Below are positions 1-8,424 of a DNA stretch of 64,000 nucleotides, one piece after another. The position numbers and the translations under genes are program-made. Position 1 is the first letter of the stretch. The number at the start of each line of letters is the position of its first letter. A model generated the notes under the pieces. The model ran no database searches. It saw only the letters and a list, made by a program, of their open reading frames with translations, and had not been told where the DNA came from. Source of the stretch: Brenneria izbisi (GTDB lineage: Bacteria > Pseudomonadota > Gammaproteobacteria > Enterobacterales > Enterobacteriaceae); contig NZ_JAMPJU010000005.1 in assembly GCF_025840185.1 (NCBI RefSeq), positions 124,001-188,000 of the forward strand, written 5' to 3'.

Positions 1-1269
1 CGTCCAGTTGGCGTATTCTCCGCTCACGGTTTTGCCGGTACGCAAATCCACTTCTCCCGGTTGCAGGCTGCGCATGGAAATGCAGTTTTCCACCGGACAA
101 ATGGAGACGCACAGATTACAGCCGACGCAATCCTCCTCCTTCACCTCGTAATGTCGCTCGCCATTTTTTACGCTGGTAATGGCCTGATGCGAGGTATCTT
201 CACAGGCCAGATGACAGCGTCCGCATTTAATGCACTGCGACTGGTCGATAACCGCCTTGTCGATGTGATTGAGGTTGAGGTAGCGCCAGTCCGTTACCGA
301 GCCGACGGCACGGCCACGGAAATCGTCCAGCGTGCGGTAACCCTGTTCGTCCATAAAATTGGCCAGGCCGCTGACCATATCGCGCACAATCTGGAAGCCA
401 TGCACCATCACCGCGGTACAGACCTGTACCGTGCCGCAGCCCAGCGCGATAAATTCGGCAGCGTCGCGCCAGGTGGCGATCCCGCCGATACCGGACATCG
501 GCAAGCCGCGCGTCAACGCATCACGCGCAATTTCTGCCACCATATTCAAGGCGATAGGCTTGACCGCAGGACCACAATAACCCCCATGCGAACCTTTGCC
601 GCCGGTATTGGGATGAATGCTCATCTGCTCCAGATCTACGCCCATCACCGAGTTGATGGTGTTAATCAACGACACCGCATCACCGCCGCCGTGCAACGCG
701 GCGCGCGCCGGATAGCGGATATCATTGACATTGGGCGTGAGTTTGACGATCACCGGCAGGCGACAATACTGTTTGCACCAGCGGGTGACCATTTCGATGT
801 ACTCCGGCACCTGCCCCACTGCCGCGCCCATGCCGCGTTCGCTCATGCCATGCGGACAACCAAAGTTAAGTTCAATGCCGTCGGCGCCGGTTTGTTCCAC
901 CAGCGGCAGAATGAATTTCCAGGCATCTTCCTCGCAAGGCACCATGATCGACACAATCATGGCCCGATCAGGCCAGTTGCGCTTCACGCGAGCGATTTCT
1001 TCCAGATTGGTATCCAATGAACGATCGGTAATCAGTTCGATGTTATTCAGGCCGATAATGCGCCGATCCGTGGTGCGCAGGGTGCTGTAGCGCGGCCCAT
1101 TGACGTTGACCACATGCGGATCCTGTCCCAGCGTTTTCCAGACTACCCCGCCCCAGCCCGCTTCAAAAGCTCGCACGACGTTGTACTCTTTATCGGTCGG
1201 CGGCGCGGAAGCCAGCCAGAAAGGATTGGGACTTTTGATACCCAAAAAGTTACTGCTGAGATCAGCCAT
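1..1269 (-). CDS. preA: NAD-dependent dihydropyrimidine dehydrogenase subunit PreA (3' end cut by window)
   Basis: This is the catalytic subunit that reduces uracil or thymine to the 5,6-dihydro form with electrons from PreT, the first step of reductive pyrimidine breakdown. The 423 visible codons start at the ATG at 1269 (MADLSSNFLG). An FMN-binding dihydroorotate-dehydrogenase-like barrel includes the CPHGMSERGMG loop. Two 4Fe-4S motifs follow: CIKCGRCHLAC near residue 345 and CVGCNLCVSICP near residue 378. The frame stays open to base 1, so only a short C-terminus should be missing. Its first codons overlap the end of preT by 8 bases, so the two are co-transcribed and probably translationally coupled. 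The family assignment is sure. Whether a dihydropyrimidinase gene follows cannot be seen here. Confidence 0.95.
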   Translation of the reverse strand, partial: MADLSSNFLGIKSPNPFWLASAPPTDKEYNVVRAFEAGWGGVVWKTLGQDPHVVNVNGPRYSTLRTTDRRIIGLNNIELITDRSLDTNLEEIARVKRNWPDRAMIVSIMVPCEEDAWKFILPLVEQTGADGIELNFGCPHGMSERGMGAAVGQVPEYIEMVTRWCKQYCRLPVIVKLTPNVNDIRYPARAALHGGGDAVSLINTINSVMGVDLEQMSIHPNTGGKGSHGGYCGPAVKPIALNMVAEIARDALTRGLPMSGIGGIATWRDAAEFIALGCGTVQVCTAVMVHGFQIVRDMVSGLANFMDEQGYRTLDDFRGRAVGSVTDWRYLNLNHIDKAVIDQSQCIKCGRCHLACEDTSHQAITSVKNGERHYEVKEEDCVGCNLCVSICPVENCISMRSLQPGEVDLRTGKTVSGEYANWT

Positions 1270-2680
1270 GTTGATACTCCCGCGAGTTCATTGATGGTTT
1301 GCCGGACAGCGCTTGATGGGCTTCAGGACGCAGTATCGCGTCGATGGACTTTGCCGCCGCTTTACCCTGTCGCACCGCATCGACCGTCAGATCCAAGCCG
1401 TCCGCGCAACAATCGCCGCCCGCCCACACCCCGGCCAGCGAGGTGCGTCCCTGTTCATCCGTCGCGATACGGCCCGCTTTGAGGATGATCGACGCCCCGG
1501 TCAGGCTGGCGTCATAGGTCTGCCCAATCGCTTTCAGCACCATATCGGCAGGCAGGGTGAAGGTTTCACCGGTTGCCGTCAGCGCGCCGGACTGCAACTG
1601 CATCATCATGAACGACACCGCTTTTACTTTGCCGTTCTCCCCTTCAATCGCTTGCGGAGCCGCCCAATGGCGGATAGCGACGCCGTTGGTTTTCGCCCAT
1701 GCCTGCTCGTATGGCGAGGCTTTCATGTCCTGTTCGCCACGGCGATAGACCATCGTGACCTCGCGCGCACCCAGCTTTTTCGCCTGCACCGCGGCGTCCA
1801 CGGCGGTCATGCCGCCGCCGATGACCACCACGTTACGCCCGATGGCGACCGCGCCGGGATGCGCGGCCTGACGCAACTGAGCGATAAAATCCACCGCTTC
1901 GCGCACGCCCTCCAGCGGCGTTTCTTCCACGCCAAGCGCATTCACGCCGCCCAGCCCCATGCCGAGAAATACCGCGTCATAATCCTGACGCAGCGCCTCC
2001 AGCGTGATGTTCTGTCCCAGACGATGGTTAAGACGCAACTCAATGCCGCCGATCGACAATAACCAGGCGATTTCACGCTGGGCGAAATCGTCGGTAGTCT
2101 TGTAGGTTGCCAGACCATACTCATTCAACCCGCCGGGTTTATCATTGGCATCGAACACCACCACGTGATGCCCGCTCTGCGCCAGGCGGTGCGCAACGGT
2201 CAGTCCCGCCGGTCCCGCCCCGACCACCGCCACTTTTTTACCAGTTGGCGTGGCGCGGTTGAACAAGGGTTGACCGGGGTTGGAGAGATAGGCGTCGGTG
2301 GCATAACGCTGCAACAGACCGATTTGCACCGGCTTGCCATCCTGCTGATTGCGCACGCAGGCTTGCTCGCACAAAGTTTCGGTCGGACACACTCGCGCGC
2401 ACATACCGCCCAGCACGTTCTCGCTCAGAATGGCCTGAGCCGCGCCGCGAACATTGTCCTGCGCGATGCGATGAATAAAGCTCGGCACGTCAATGTCCGC
2501 CGGACAGGAATGGGTACAGGGGGCGTCATAGCAGTAATAGCAACGCTCGGATTCGATCACGGCCTGAATTTTGCTGAGCGGCGCGGCGCTATCGCTAAAG
2601 TTATCGGCATATTCCGCGTCACTGAGTCGGCCAGCCTGAATACCCGGCGCATCAAGGCCGACTGGCAATAAAGTTTTCAT
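1262..2680 (-). CDS. preT: NAD-dependent dihydropyrimidine dehydrogenase subunit PreT
   Basis: This FAD/NAD(P)H-binding iron-sulfur flavoprotein passes electrons from NADH to PreA. It is related to the glutamate synthase small subunit. Cysteine motifs for 4Fe-4S clusters are at residues 47-59 (CYYCYDAPCTHSC) and 93-108. A Rossmann motif GAGPAG lies near residue 154, and a second dinucleotide site (VIGGGMTAVDAA) near 290. I place the start at 2680 (MKTLLPVG, 472 aa) because AGGAG sits 8 bases upstream; a longer frame to 2707 has no such site. The ATG overlaps the stop of a 34-codon ORF upstream (ATGA), so translation is probably coupled to it. Confidence 0.94.
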   Translation of the reverse strand: MKTLLPVGLDAPGIQAGRLSDAEYADNFSDSAAPLSKIQAVIESERCYYCYDAPCTHSCPADIDVPSFIHRIAQDNVRGAAQAILSENVLGGMCARVCPTETLCEQACVRNQQDGKPVQIGLLQRYATDAYLSNPGQPLFNRATPTGKKVAVVGAGPAGLTVAHRLAQSGHHVVVFDANDKPGGLNEYGLATYKTTDDFAQREIAWLLSIGGIELRLNHRLGQNITLEALRQDYDAVFLGMGLGGVNALGVEETPLEGVREAVDFIAQLRQAAHPGAVAIGRNVVVIGGGMTAVDAAVQAKKLGAREVTMVYRRGEQDMKASPYEQAWAKTNGVAIRHWAAPQAIEGENGKVKAVSFMMMQLQSGALTATGETFTLPADMVLKAIGQTYDASLTGASIILKAGRIATDEQGRTSLAGVWAGGDCCADGLDLTVDAVRQGKAAAKSIDAILRPEAHQALSGKPSMNSREYQHG

Positions 2681-2781
2681 GCGGCGTACTCCTGTGGCTG
2701 GATACAATCAAGGTCACGAGGGCAGCGCATCGGTAACTCGCGCCATAATCTGCCGATACGGTTTTGCTGTCGATGGCTCAT
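2677..2781 (-). CDS. Candidate 34-aa leader peptide coupled to preT
   Basis: A short frame begins at the ATG at 2781 behind GGGAGA (6-base spacing). It encodes a basic, arginine-rich peptide (MSHRQQNRIGRLWRELP...) with two cysteines, ending QPQEYAA. Its TGA overlaps the preT ATG, and the preT ribosome site lies inside its last codons. I recognise no family and see no signal peptide or membrane segment. It lies downstream of the proposed sigma-54 promoter and RutR box, so it would be the first frame of the pre transcript. It may be a real small protein or only a translational-coupling leader. Evidence is the ribosome site and the ATGA overlap. Confidence 0.45.
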   Translation of the reverse strand: MSHRQQNRIGRLWRELPMRCPRDLDCIQPQEYAA

Positions 2782-2845
2782 GGTGATTCTCCCGCTAACG
2801 TCGGATGAAGGGAAAGGCCGGCGGCGCCACACCCTGCGTAAAATC

Positions 2846-2861
2846 TTGACCGAATGGTTAA
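2846..2861. promoter_or_regulatory. RutR-type operator upstream of preTA
   Basis: The 16-mer TTGACCGAATGGTTAA matches the E. coli RutR consensus TTGACCA-NN-TGGTCAA at 12 of 14 defined positions. It lies about 65 bp upstream of the first frame of the pre operon and just downstream of a sigma-54 type promoter, where a bound TetR-family repressor would block transcription. The gene for a RutR-like protein is immediately upstream. The match was made by eye. Confidence 0.6.
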
Positions 2862-2877
2862 GTTTTCCAATCCAACC

Positions 2878-2894
2878 ATGCGATTTATGTGCCA
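2878..2894 (-). promoter_or_regulatory. Candidate sigma-54 (RpoN) promoter of the pre operon
   Basis: Read on the minus strand, the site is TGGCAC-ATAAA-TCGCA. The -24 half is perfect, and the -12 half differs from TTGCA at one base. The invariant GG and GC are exactly 10 bases apart. The predicted start is near 2868, placing the RutR box at about +7 to +22. Nitrogen control by NtrC together with RutR is known for the E. coli rut operon, so the arrangement makes sense for pyrimidine catabolism. Confidence 0.6.
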
Positions 2895-2968
2895 TTTCTT
2901 CAGAAACGATCAATAACCCCAAAAACAAGGCGTTATCTGGTCATAACTTTTCACGATGACGGATTTTA

Positions 2969-3026
2969 TGGATCGTTTCGGTGCAAACTACTCCACTATT
3001 GACGAAGATTGCGCCAACAAGGGGAG
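2969..3026. promoter_or_regulatory. Two weak NtrC-like dyads upstream of the pre promoter
   Basis: Two 17-base stretches, 2969-2985 (right half GGTGCA) and 3010-3026 (left half TGCGCCA), match the NtrC dyad TGCACCANNNTGGTGCA at about 10 and 9 of 14 positions. They lie about 85 and 125 bp upstream of the -24 element, a normal enhancer distance. Each has only one good half, so this is tentative. Confidence 0.3.
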
Positions 3027-3087
3027 CATCAATCAGGAAGGGCGCGCAACACGCGTTTAATACCGGGGGCAAAGCGGGAAGAATCGA

Positions 3088-3741
3088 TTAAGGGTTCAAT
3101 GCGTCCTCAAGGCCGCACATTCTGAACACGCTGGTCAACACATGGTTCATCGCACGCTGGCGCGCCCAGGGTTCATCAGCCTCGTTGCCCAGCACCGCGG
3201 CGATCTGAATATCAAAATCCGCGTAAGTCTGCGTAATGGCCCAGATGGAGAAAAACAGATGTTTACTGTCCAGGGACGCCAGCAGCCCCTGTTCGACCCA
3301 GCCATCAATGACCGCCGCTTTACTGTCAACCAGATCATGGAGTTGTGTACGCAGCAGGTCATGCACCATCGGCGCGCCTTGCAGCAATTCATTGGCAAAC
3401 AGCTTCGAAGCGTGGGGACGTTCAAAGGTTAACGTCATCTTTTCCCGTACATATTGTGCAATCGCCGTGCGGGGATCGGCCTGCGGCTGAAAATGTTCCA
3501 ATGGCGCCAGCCAGTCATGCAGAATACCGTCCAACACGCGCAAATAAAGATTTTGCTTATTGCCAAAATAGTAATGCAGGTTCGGTTTAGGCAAAGCGGC
3601 TTCTTCAGCAATCAGCGCCATCGTGGTGCCTTTAAAACCAAAGCGGGCAAACACGCGCTCCGCCGCCAGCAGGATAATCGCTTCATTATCCAGCCGGATA
3701 CGGCCTTTTACCGCTTCATCGGCCAGCGTTTGTTTTAGCAT
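3088..3741 (-). CDS. rutR: TetR-family repressor, RutR-like
   Basis: This 217-aa regulator resembles RutR, the uracil/thymine-responsive repressor of pyrimidine catabolism. The N-terminal helix-turn-helix is seen as ILLAAERVFARFGFKGTTM followed by ALIAEEAALPKPNLHYYFGNK. The C-terminal half is of the RutR (TetR_C_6) type, with PHASKLFANELLQGAP. The start is placed at 3741 because AAGGAG lies 6 bases upstream; a start 7 codons earlier lacks a ribosome site. It sits next to preTA, and a near-consensus RutR box lies between them, which supports the function. A true orthologue of E. coli RutR or a paralogue dedicated to the pre genes are both possible. Confidence 0.8.
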   Translation of the reverse strand: MLKQTLADEAVKGRIRLDNEAIILLAAERVFARFGFKGTTMALIAEEAALPKPNLHYYFGNKQNLYLRVLDGILHDWLAPLEHFQPQADPRTAIAQYVREKMTLTFERPHASKLFANELLQGAPMVHDLLRTQLHDLVDSKAAVIDGWVEQGLLASLDSKHLFFSIWAITQTYADFDIQIAAVLGNEADEPWARQRAMNHVLTSVFRMCGLEDALNP

Positions 3742-3990
3742 CTGCAACTCCTTTCCAACCATTCATACCACTCTACCTGAATTATGCGGTGCAAGACATA
3801 CGCCAAAATCGACAAAAAAGTCGCGCAGCCACTGCCCATCGCCATCAGTCCGGGCGGTGCCGATAGATGACACGCGCTGAGCCGGGGAGCATGCTCTCTT
3901 TTTGGGCATACGCAGGTTTTATCGCACCCTTTTTGTCGTTTTTTCTGCGGCAAAAAAAACTAACCCATTGTTTTTATTTTATTTATAGAT

Positions 3991-4007
3991 TGGTATACAT
4001 TTTGCTT
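3991..4007 (+). promoter_or_regulatory. Candidate sigma-54 promoter of the guanidine operon
   Basis: TGGTAT-ACATT-TTGCT has the invariant GG and GC separated by 10 bases. The -12 element is perfect and the -24 element matches TGGCAC at four of six positions. It would start transcription near 4017, about 45 bases before the riboswitch core. A palindrome GAGCATGCTC (3887-3896) lies about 95 bp upstream. No convincing NtrC pair was found. Confidence 0.5.
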
Positions 4008-4059
4008 AAACTAACAAACAGGGCAGCACAGTACTAACGCGTCTGAGCGCACTACAATA

Positions 4060-4155
4060 GCTGGCTAGGGTTCCGGTTCACCGCGGGTGAACGACTGGTC
4101 CGAGAGCTAGCGACCTCCAGTGAGGTTACACGGCGGGATAAAAGCCCGGGAGACA
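4060..4155 (+). promoter_or_regulatory. ykkC-type riboswitch, guanidine-I class
   Basis: The conserved ykkC core is present: GGCTAGGGTTCCGG, then ACTGGTCCGAGAGCTAG, a variable hairpin (CGACCTCCAGTGAGGT), and TACACGGCGGGATAA followed by AAGCCCGGGAGA. The ppGpp and PRPP variants share this fold, but the downstream carboxylase, DUF1989 pair and importer are the classic guanidine-I context. Just after it lies a stem CAGCAAA/TTTGCTG with an inner ACCTA/TAGGT (about 4154-4183), probably part of the expression platform. No clear U-tract follows, so control may not be by simple termination. The first gene begins at 4220. Confidence 0.9.
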
Positions 4156-4219
4156 GCAAACCTAACCCCATAGGTATTTTGCTGCTCCTGCACCCGTAAA
4201 CCTGACTGGAGATACACTG

Positions 4220-5278
4220 ATGAGAAAACCTGGACTATCCGGCCTTCTGGCTGTCTGCCTCCTCACGCTACTGAGTTTTTCCACCCACGCTGAAACCAAA
4301 AAGCGCTTTAACGTTTGCTGGACGATTTATGCCGGTTGGATGCCGTGGGGCTATGCCAGCAGTGAAGGCATTATCGACAAGTGGGCAAAAAAATACGGTA
4401 TCGATATCGAGGTCACGCAGCTTAACGACTATGTTGAGTCGATCAATCAGTACAGCGCAGGTCAGTTCGATGGCTGCACTATGACCAACATGGATGCGCT
4501 GACCATGCCTGCGGCGGGGGGCGTCGATACCACCGCGTTGCTCGCAGGCAGCTTTTCCGATGGCAACGACGGCATCGTCATGAAAGGCGAGAATAAAACG
4601 CTCGCCGATCTGAAAGGCGTCAGCGTCAACCTGCCTGAACTGTCCGTTTCTCACTATTTGCTGGTGCGCGGGCTGGAAAAAACCGGGCTAGCGGAGAAAG
4701 ATATCCGCGTGGTGAATACCTCTGACGCCGATATCGTCGCCGCGTTCAATACGCGCGGCGTCCAGGCCGCGGGCGCCTGGAACCCGCAGCTTTCCGCCAT
4801 CAAAGCCACGCCCGGCGTCACGGAAGTGTTCAGTTCCAGCCAGATCCCCGGCGAAATTATCGATCTGATGGTCGTCAATAGCCAAACGCTCAGGGATAAT
4901 CCGGCGCTGGGCAAAGCGCTGACCGGCGCCTGGTTTGAGATGATGGCGATGATGAAAGCGGGCGATAAGGCCGCGCTGGAATCGATGGCGAACGCTTCAG
5001 GCACCGATCTGGCCAGCTATCAGGCGCAGATCAAAACCACCCACCTGTTCTACTCTCCCGATGACGCTGTGCGCTTTATGACCAGCGCCGACTTGCCGAA
5101 AACCATGCAACGAGTAGCGAATTTCTCTTTTGAAAAAGGGCTGCTCGGCGAAGGGGCGCGTAGCGCGGATACCGTGGGAATGGCTTTTCCCGGCGAGGTG
5201 ATTATCGGCGACAAAAACAACGTGATGCTGCGCTTCGACGCCACTTTTGCGCAAATGGCCGCCAACGGGCGGCTTTAA
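4220..5278 (+). CDS. ABC transporter substrate-binding protein, probable guanidine importer
   Basis: This 352-aa periplasmic binding protein has a signal peptide (residues 1-24, cleavage after STHA) and an NMT1/SsuA-like fold (FNVCWTIYAGWMPWGYASSEGI). Such proteins accompany carboxylase/DUF1989 clusters and are usually called urea or nitrate/taurine binding proteins. The guanidine-I riboswitch directly upstream points to guanidine or a guanidine derivative as ligand. It is the first gene of a six-gene operon, with GGAG 8 bases before the ATG. The ligand is inferred from context, not from the sequence. Confidence 0.85.
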   Translation: MRKPGLSGLLAVCLLTLLSFSTHAETKKRFNVCWTIYAGWMPWGYASSEGIIDKWAKKYGIDIEVTQLNDYVESINQYSAGQFDGCTMTNMDALTMPAAGGVDTTALLAGSFSDGNDGIVMKGENKTLADLKGVSVNLPELSVSHYLLVRGLEKTGLAEKDIRVVNTSDADIVAAFNTRGVQAAGAWNPQLSAIKATPGVTEVFSSSQIPGEIIDLMVVNSQTLRDNPALGKALTGAWFEMMAMMKAGDKAALESMANASGTDLASYQAQIKTTHLFYSPDDAVRFMTSADLPKTMQRVANFSFEKGLLGEGARSADTVGMAFPGEVIIGDKNNVMLRFDATFAQMAANGRL

Positions 5279-5296
5279 TCACCGCGGGGAATGACC

Positions 5297-6112
5297 ATGC
5301 GTTTCATCAATCGTCATCCGGGCCGCGGCGGGCGGCTGCTCCTTACCCTGCTGCCGTTTTTACTGCTGCTCGCCGTCTATTTCATCAGTTCAACCAGCCG
5401 TCTGGCGGATAATCCCGCCGACAAACTGTTGCCCAGCGCGGCACAGATGATCGAGGCGGTAGAACGTGTCGCGTTTACCCCGGACAAACGCAGCGGCGAG
5501 TATGTGCTGTGGGCTGATACCGCCGCCAGCCTGAGTCGGCTGGCGATTGGCCTGGGCATTTCCTCGCTGGCGGGGTTGTGCCTCGGCATTGCCGCCGGGG
5601 TATTTCCGCTGTTCAGAGCCTCGCTATCGCCGCTGATGACCGTGTTGTCGATGATCCCGCCGCTGGCGATCCTGCCGATCCTGTTTATCGTTTTCGGCCT
5701 GGATGAGTTGTCAAAAGTGATGCTGATCGTCATCGGCATCACGCCGGTGCTGGCGCGCGATCTCGAACAACGCGCCAGGGAAATTCCGCCCGAACTGCTG
5801 ATCAAGGCGCAAACGCTGGGCGCGAACAGTTGGACGCTGGTGCTCAGGGTGGTACTGCCCCAGCTACTGTCGCGGCTGCTGGTTTCGCTGCGTCTGATGC
5901 TGGGTGCCGCCTGGCTGTTCCTGATCTCCGCCGAAGCCATCTCCGCTACCGCCGGGCTGGGCTATCGCATCTTTCTGGTGCGCCGCTATATGGCGATGGA
6001 CGTGATCCTGCCTTATGTGGTGTGGATTACGCTGCTGGCCTGGTTGATGGATTACGCATTGAGACGTCTCAATCGCTGCTTTTTTCCCTGGTCGGCGGGG
6101 GAAAAAGCATGA
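5297..6112 (+). CDS. ABC transporter permease, probable guanidine importer
   Basis: This inner-membrane permease of the SsuC/TauC (BPD_transp_1) type has about six hydrophobic helices. The coupling loop shows the EAA motif region ELLIKAQTLGANSWTLVLRVVLPQL. The start is set at the second ATG (5297, MRFINRH, 271 aa) because GGGGA is 6 bases upstream of it and directly abuts the first ATG at 5291. It lies 18 bases after the binding-protein gene, and its stop overlaps the ATPase start (ATGA). It should pair with the adjacent ATPase and binding protein in one importer. Confidence 0.88.
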   Translation: MRFINRHPGRGGRLLLTLLPFLLLLAVYFISSTSRLADNPADKLLPSAAQMIEAVERVAFTPDKRSGEYVLWADTAASLSRLAIGLGISSLAGLCLGIAAGVFPLFRASLSPLMTVLSMIPPLAILPILFIVFGLDELSKVMLIVIGITPVLARDLEQRAREIPPELLIKAQTLGANSWTLVLRVVLPQLLSRLLVSLRLMLGAAWLFLISAEAISATAGLGYRIFLVRRYMAMDVILPYVVWITLLAWLMDYALRRLNRCFFPWSAGEKA

Positions 6113-6897
6113 GTTTTATTCAAATCAACAATATCTGGCAGGAATATGGCGACCATGTGGTGCTGGAACGATTGAACCTGTCCATTGAGGAAGGGGAATT
6201 TTGCACCATGGTCGGCGCATCCGGCTGCGGCAAGTCGACATTTTTGCGCTTGCTGTTGGGGCAGGAAAAACCGAGCCGGGGCAACCTGCTGCTGGAAGGC
6301 AAACCGCTGGCGGATGAGCCCGATGCCAGCCGGGGCGTGGTGTTTCAGCGTTATTCCGTCTTCCCGCATCTCAGCGTACTGGACAATGTGGTCATCGGCC
6401 CGGAGTTGCGGTATGCGCGCTTCACGGGCCGTTTCTTCGGACGCCGCCAACGGCAGGCCAGAGAAAAGGCAACACATATGTTGCAGCGGGTAGGACTGGG
6501 CCACGCGCTGGACAAATACCCCGGTCAGTTGTCCGGCGGCATGCAACAGCGTCTGGCGATTGCGCAGGCGTTCATTATGTGTCCGCGCATTCTGCTGTTG
6601 GACGAACCGTTCGGCGCGCTCGATCCCGGCATACGCAAAGATATGCATCAACTGTTGCTGGAACTCTGGCAGGAAACCCGGCTGACCGCCTTTATGGTCA
6701 CCCACGATCTGTCGGAAGGCTTCAATCTCGGCACCCGACTGCTGGTATTCGACAAAGTGCGCCTCGATCCTCAGGCGCCGAACGCCTATGGCGCGCGCGT
6801 GACCTATGACATTCCCCTGAACGCCGATCGCCGCGCCGCACGCCGTGCGCTCGACGTGTTGCCGCCGCACATCGCCCCGGCGACCGCTCATCAATAA
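6109..6897 (+). CDS. ABC transporter ATP-binding protein, probable guanidine importer
   Basis: This 262-aa ATPase of the SsuB/TauB family energises the importer. It has Walker A GASGCGKST near residue 38, the signature LSGGMQQR near 142, Walker B ILLLDEPFGALD, and the H-loop VTHD. The start at 6109 overlaps the permease stop and has GGGGG upstream. An insert rich in Arg and Phe (RFTGRFFGRRQRQ) follows the Q-loop and is slightly unusual. The DUF1989 genes follow 11 bases later in the same operon. Confidence 0.9.
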   Translation: MSFIQINNIWQEYGDHVVLERLNLSIEEGEFCTMVGASGCGKSTFLRLLLGQEKPSRGNLLLEGKPLADEPDASRGVVFQRYSVFPHLSVLDNVVIGPELRYARFTGRFFGRRQRQAREKATHMLQRVGLGHALDKYPGQLSGGMQQRLAIAQAFIMCPRILLLDEPFGALDPGIRKDMHQLLLELWQETRLTAFMVTHDLSEGFNLGTRLLVFDKVRLDPQAPNAYGARVTYDIPLNADRRAARRALDVLPPHIAPATAHQ

Positions 6898-6908
6898 GGA
6901 TTTTACCC

Positions 6909-7637
6909 ATGACCAACCCATTACTTTTACAGTCCGCTTTATATGAAGAACTCGTCCCTGGCGGCGGACATACCTCGTTTGTTCTGCGGCGCGGACAACT
7001 GCTGCGCATCACGGATATTGAAGGCGACGCCAATGTCAGCCTGATGTTGCTGAACGCGGCGCAGCCCAGCGAGCGGCTCAATCTGCCCGATACCCTGAAA
7101 GGCCAGCACACGGCCAAACTGACGGCGGGCCACTGTCTGTATTCGGATATGGGCCGGGTTCTGGCGGCCATCACCGCCGATACCTGCGGCTGGCACGACA
7201 GTTTTGGCGGTGTGCTCAACGCCGACGAAGTCGCGGAGAAATACGGTCAGGGACGTTATCAGGAACAGCGCAACGCTTTCCACCGCAACGGTGTGGATAA
7301 CCTGCTGGTGGAGATGGGTAAGTGGAACCTGAACCTGCAAGATCTGCTGATGGTCGTCAACCTGTTCAGCAAGGTGACGGTGGATGAAACCGGCGGCTTC
7401 CACTTTCAGCCGGGTAATGCCAAAGCGGGAGACTACATCGAGCTCTACGCGCCGATGGATACGCTGGCGATCCTCACCGCGCTACAGCATCCGATGGATC
7501 CTAATCCGCGCTATGCCCCCAAACCCGTGCAACTGAATTGGTTCCAGCCCAATCACGACGGCGTCGCCGAACGTTGCCGACATTTCCGTGCGGAAAACGC
7601 CCGCGCGTTTCATAACACCGAACGCCAATATCTTTGA
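6909..7637 (+). CDS. DUF1989 urea carboxylase-associated protein (carboxyguanidine deiminase subunit)
   Basis: This 242-aa DUF1989 protein is one of the two urea-carboxylase-associated proteins. In studied guanidine users the pair (CgdA/CgdB) deiminates carboxyguanidine to allophanate. The family's metal-binding segment is visible as [11 protein letters not shown] near residues 93-103. AAGGA precedes the ATG. Its stop is 11 bases before the second DUF1989 gene. I cannot tell from the sequence alone which copy corresponds to CgdA and which to CgdB, so no symbol is given. Confidence 0.85.
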   Translation: MTNPLLLQSALYEELVPGGGHTSFVLRRGQLLRITDIEGDANVSLMLLNAAQPSERLNLPDTLKGQHTAKLTAGHCLYSDMGRVLAAITADTCGWHDSFGGVLNADEVAEKYGQGRYQEQRNAFHRNGVDNLLVEMGKWNLNLQDLLMVVNLFSKVTVDETGGFHFQPGNAKAGDYIELYAPMDTLAILTALQHPMDPNPRYAPKPVQLNWFQPNHDGVAERCRHFRAENARAFHNTERQYL

Positions 7638-7648
7638 GGGACAATGCA

Positions 7649-8284
7649 ATGAACCTAACCACCAGCCACCATCAGCCTGAACAGGCGCTGTTCCGTCATG
7701 TGATCCCGGCGGGCGAACCCTATCTGTTTGAGGTTAAAAAAGGACAAACGCTGCGCTTGCTCGATCTGGAAGGCAATCAGGCGGTCGATACGCTGTTTTA
7801 CGCGACCGCCAACCCGCGCGAACGTTACGATCCGCAGCGTACTCTGCGCCGCCAGAACAACGTCTACCTGACCACCGGCAGCGTGCTCTATTCCAATCTC
7901 GGCAATCCGTTGCTGACCATTGTCGCCGACACCTGCGGTCGCCACGATACGCTTGGCGGCGCCTGCGCCCAGGAGAGCAACACCGTGCGTTATGCGCGGG
8001 ACACGCGCTATATGCACAGTTGCCGCGATAACTTCCTGTGCGCCTGCCTGCATGATGGCCGTCTGGACAAAAAAGATATCGGCGCCAACATCAATTTTTT
8101 CATGAATGTGCCGGTCACCCCCGATGGCGGTCTGACATTTGAAGACGGCATCTCGGCGCCGGGAAAGTATGTGGAACTGCGGGCGGAGACGGACGTCATC
8201 GTGCTGATTTCCAATTGCCCCCAACTCAATAACCCGTGCAACGGCTGGAACCCGACGCCTGCGGAAGTGTTGATATGGTCATAA
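7649..8284 (+). CDS. DUF1989 urea carboxylase-associated protein, second copy
   Basis: This 211-aa paralogue of the preceding gene has [11 protein letters not shown] near residues 94-104 and a second conserved stretch with a Cys (MHSCRDNFL). Both are expected for the heteromeric carboxyguanidine deiminase. The start is placed at the ATG at 7649 with GAGGG 8 bases upstream; an in-frame TTG five codons earlier overlaps the previous gene and has no ribosome site. It lies between its partner and the carboxylase gene, the usual order in guanidine operons. Confidence 0.85.
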   Translation: MNLTTSHHQPEQALFRHVIPAGEPYLFEVKKGQTLRLLDLEGNQAVDTLFYATANPRERYDPQRTLRRQNNVYLTTGSVLYSNLGNPLLTIVADTCGRHDTLGGACAQESNTVRYARDTRYMHSCRDNFLCACLHDGRLDKKDIGANINFFMNVPVTPDGGLTFEDGISAPGKYVELRAETDVIVLISNCPQLNNPCNGWNPTPAEVLIWS

Positions 8285-8424
8285 CGCCGCGGCGCTCCGT
8301 CTCACTGTCGGATAACGTCGATTGCTAACGCAACGGGTCGCGGATAGGCGATCCCCCGCCATGGACGACCGTGGCGCAGCATAGCCAGAGCAGGACGACC
8401 TGCTCATCTCCGAGAGCGCTTCAC

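Noticed and set aside
61-1020. A 319-codon plus-strand frame
   Set aside because: Antisense to preA, whose iron-sulfur and FMN motifs are unambiguous on the minus strand.
4060-4155. ppGpp or PRPP subtype of the ykkC riboswitch
   Set aside because: Those subtypes usually precede amino-acid or purine synthesis genes; here the carboxylase, DUF1989 pair and importer point to guanidine-I. Not excluded by sequence alone.
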